From the NCBI RefSeq assembly GCF_030936135.1, contig NC_082596.1, forward strand, positions 71,330,888 through 71,394,887: a stretch of 64,000 bases of DNA. The letters run 5' to 3'. Below are positions 60,716 to 64,000 of this stretch, one piece after another. A program made the position numbers and the translations under genes. A model generated the notes under the pieces. It saw only the letters and a program-made list of their open reading frames with translations. It did no database searches and had not been told where the DNA came from. The DNA is from Gavia stellata. Taxonomy: Eukaryota > Chordata > Aves > Gaviiformes > Gaviidae. Within the stretch, counting starts at the first letter, position 1. Each line of letters starts with the position of its first letter.

Positions 60716-61294
60716 TCAGATTATGATAGGTCCAGAGTGTTTTTTGCGTTCCTGTTTGCATGGCATGCACCCAGGACAGCAGCTGTACTGCACAACAGAC
60801 AGGTCAAACAGAACATGCTTTTGGCTTTTATTGAAAACACAAGATGTTTCAGGGCATTTCCTTACCTGTGCCTAAATGTAGAAAGTTGTATTAACACAGC
60901 TACTACCCTGCAAGGTATGGACTGGGGACAACTTAGCTGTGAAGCGGTGAAACCCATGTGTGTAGCTACTCTCAGGGCCCCACACTCGTCTAGGACTCAG
61001 ACGAGGCTGAAGGCTTCCCTGAGGGACCTTCCCTTCTTGGATGCCTGTAAGGTAGACACCTGGAGCCCCATCCACCAAACCCAGCACCACTACCACAGCC
61101 TCCAAGTGTGAGCTTTCTTTTGGAAAGGAACCTGCAGCACTCCATTCCACTGCAGCCCTAAGACGCCTCTTCCAACCTGCATATTACTAACTTTCAGGAA
61201 AGGCTGCACCCACAGATGTGCGAACCACCTGAACAATATATGCACTAAAAAGAAACCCCAAACTGTAAGACTTGAACAGTGTGGTAATTTTAAA

Positions 61295-61334
61295 CTGAAG
61301 TTATAATAACAAATCTGAAGTTATAATAACAAAT
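61295..61334. repeat. 20-base tandem duplication
   Basis: The unit ctgaagttataataacaaat occurs twice head to tail with no mismatch. Confidence 0.92.
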
Positions 61335-62033
61335 ACCAGCTCTTGTTCTCAGTTTGGTAACAAGCTGTACACTTTTCTTAATTTCTAATACTTCACAAGG
61401 ATGGCATTCTCCATGTGAAGCTGAGGGATGAGTAAATAAAAAGGATTGTGCCAAATACAAAGAGATTAAGGATCTTTTATGAAGGGAATAAGGACTCTCA
61501 GACTGTCTGAACACTGTCCTAGAGCAGCTGGATGGTACTTCTTCACAGAGAGCAGGAAGACGAGAAGATCCACACGGGAAAATGAAAAGGAGCTGATGTG
61601 CAGAATGAGACATTTGAGGGATTCTGGAGGAAGGCAGAATACCCTACATAACAGACAGACAGAAGGAACTACCCCAGTGTTTCAATGGGAATGTCGTCTT
61701 TAATCACGCATCTTTAGTTAATGCTGGCACACTTCTCTGTTTAACAATGCCCTTCTTTCCTAAGAAAGAAAAAAACTTTCCAACATATTCTCTTCTCAGC
61801 ACGAAAACTAAAACTTCACATGCCAATTTAAAAATTGTGCATTTTGCTTAGAAAGTTAGAATAAAATAGCAAATTCCACTCCTCCCACCTACCTCACCCA
61901 GGTTACAAAACAGTGCAGAAAGATGTAAGGGTTTTTATTGTTAATGTTGCCATTTGTTTAACAGGTGAGTGACCATTTTCATAACCAAAAAAAGTTCATT
62001 AAATATTGCAAAAACAAATTATTCTTGCGTTCT

Positions 62034-62051
62034 ACATATATATATATATAT
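62034..62051. repeat. (TA)n microsatellite
   Basis: acatatatatatatatatg, short alternating run. Confidence 0.85.
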
Positions 62052-64000
62052 GGGCATTTCCAAACAAATAATCAATCCAGAACAATAGTTGTTGGGGAAG
62101 GTAAAGCTCATAATAGAACTTCCAACATAACAACCTACAAAGGGGGAATGTTTCAAAAATAAGTTACATGCTAACAAACATGAGTTTTGGTAGAAACTAA
62201 CAGCACTGGTGCTTCTAAACCAGTTACACACTTTTAAAAATCCTCCTCAAATAACTCTTCAGTCTTAATACACTATCTGCAAAGTGTTCATGAACAATAG
62301 TTTAATAATTAGTTATACAAATAATTGACACTTCTAAAGAAGTGAAAGCAAGTGTCAAACATTTATTACATTGCATCCAACCCTGTACAATAGAGCATAT
62401 GATGCTTCAACTCACATATTCATACTGAAAAAGAGTATTTTACCCTCTTGATTACATTTTCTTTCAACATTTTGAGTGATGTCAATGACAAAACTATGAA
62501 AAAAATTAAAAACCATAAAATGTTTGATCTTTTAATATTAAGAACTAACGAATATGTACACAGTCAAGGCATGAGTCTCAAATACAGTGGCATTGATTCA
62601 CTGGCTGCTGTTTGTCAGCTGAGCTGCTTAACTGCCTGTACGTATGTATGAAATGCGCCACAGCTGTGTGGTCAGACACCTTCCACATCCTGGAGGAATT
62701 ACACACAGGGTAATTAGCTGTTCAGACTGATTTGTTCTACTGGGCAATTAGGGCATGTGCATACAGCCAGCTACAGCAGCTTGGCTCAGGCTGTCACACA
62801 ATAGTAACTCAAGTGCGTTCTTCTCTCCCAACCCGTCTATGCTTGGCATCCAGACAAACTTCGGCCTTTTTGGTGTTTGTGATGGTACCCCCTTTTTTTT
62901 TCCCCGATGTGTCTATCTACTACAACTTTATTTAAAATAAAATAAAATAGAATAGAATCAGTACATAAGAGACTAATAAATGAATACAATAGTGTAATTG
63001 CACCACCAAGGTAAGCAAAATCACAACGGGAAAACTGAGTAGTTGAGAAACATATATTCTGTTTAAGAATTTTGTTTCATGTTAGATATTTTTGCTGAGT
63101 AACTGGATTAGGTTGCACACACTACTTCAAAAGATATATCTGCTGACTTCTGGGCCCAGACTGAAATGAAACCAGGAGGAAATAATAAGAGAAAAATCCA
63201 CATCTGCTGGAGTTCTCTGTTAAACTTGGATGGGCATTCTCTTAGCTGGATTGCTTCCGGACCATGCAGTAGCTCATTGCCTAGAGAAAACATGTTTGTG
63301 AAGTCTAGCCCTCAGTAAAAAAAGAACTGCTAATTAACTGACAACCTACCAACACTAATCAAAGTCAAGCAACAGAGAAGACCAGTTGTTATAAACAAAC
63401 GGGTAAACACCGCACCTTTGGGGTCTAAGGCTAGATTAGAAAGGAGGAAGAAAAAGAAGAGTTATTCTCCAAAATACATGGCACGTTCGAAAAAAGGTGG
63501 TTCCTACTGCTACAAGGACCCAAATACTCAAAGTTTTAGGAGATTTCAAGCATGGAAATGCACTGGGGTATTTTTTTTTTAATCTAGATCTGTTTATTTT
63601 ACTGTGCTAACTAAAGTAAAAAGACCCCTTCCCTAAAACTTTGCAAAGCTTGTACATCTGTAGGTTTTCATGGTCACGTGTACATGAAGTGGTGAACCAT
63701 AAGCTCAAAATTTAAGAGTTATGGAAAAGCGTACTTCAGTTCTGGGAAAACTGCGACAGTCAGGGAGGCAGGTGCTGGCTACCAGTGCAGGTTGCATTTA
63801 GGTTCCCATCTGCAAATAACAAACAGGACCTATCCAAGGAACAGAGCCAGGTGCAATGGCTATAACCCACAGGGGCTCCTGCAAGCTAACCAGGTACCAG
63901 CCAGTGCGCTGGGATGCAGAGGCAGCAGCATGGTGACGTCTATAATGCAGGCACACTGTTGGGTTACAACCAAAATCCTGACCGAGAGAGAAACGTAAGT

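Larger units (their letters stand above)
60716..64000. other. Upstream intergenic DNA right of the R2-like fragment
   Basis: Holds a 20-base tandem duplication (61295-61334) and a (TA)n run (62034-62051). Otherwise AT-rich with no recognisable gene. Confidence 0.55.

Noticed and set aside
1..64000. tRNA, rRNA, CRISPR array or prokaryote-type operon
   Set aside because: No cloverleaf, rRNA core or regularly spaced repeat-spacer pattern was seen; the window is eukaryotic intron and intergenic DNA.

Overview
The window is vertebrate nuclear DNA, almost certainly from a bird. Four CR1 LINE 3' segments are present, one ending in the avian-type octamer tail (attctgtg repeated). The genes are multi-exon with GT-AG introns. 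I cannot name the species. Nothing suggests a prokaryotic or CRISPR-type system. The only recognisable genes are two neighbouring members of the SLC6 neutral amino-acid transporter family, both on the minus strand and head-to-tail. The order matches the known vertebrate block SLC6A19 - SLC6A18 - TERT, so TERT would be expected beyond the left edge; that is inference.

SLC6A19 (B0AT1) is complete: twelve coding exons from 52515 down to 29964 give an intact 636-residue frame. Upstream lie a TATATATA box and a DR1-like site. Downstream lies a poly(A) signal near 29490. SLC6A18 (B0AT3/XT2) starts only about 1.9 kb beyond the SLC6A19 stop codon. Exons 1-10 are in the window (28064 down to 1489) and the last two exons lie off the left edge. 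Exons 2-10 of the two genes have identical lengths and phases, the signature of a tandem duplication. Both products are expected to be apical Na+-coupled neutral amino-acid transporters of kidney and intestine that depend on collectrin or ACE2 (family knowledge).

The rest is intron and upstream intergenic DNA carrying transposon fossils. These are two sense CR1 copies (about 10.1-10.8 kb and 58.8-59.6 kb), two antisense CR1 3' ends (18.2 kb and 43.7 kb) and older LINE fragments (about 26.8, 45.9 and 54 kb). A broken R2-like reverse transcriptase lies at about 59.6-60.7 kb, directly against the youngest CR1. SLC6A18 intron 5 holds two adjacent exons of an unidentified, frameshifted gene with matching splice phases, clipped by a CR1 insertion. 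A degraded repeat region lies at 22.4-23.5 kb. Microsatellites and short tandem duplications are scattered throughout.

The items most worth a second look are the nested broken gene, the R2-like fossil outside rDNA, two Arg-to-Cys/His changes at conserved SLC6A18 positions, and the compact tandem transporter pair with HNF-type promoter candidates.
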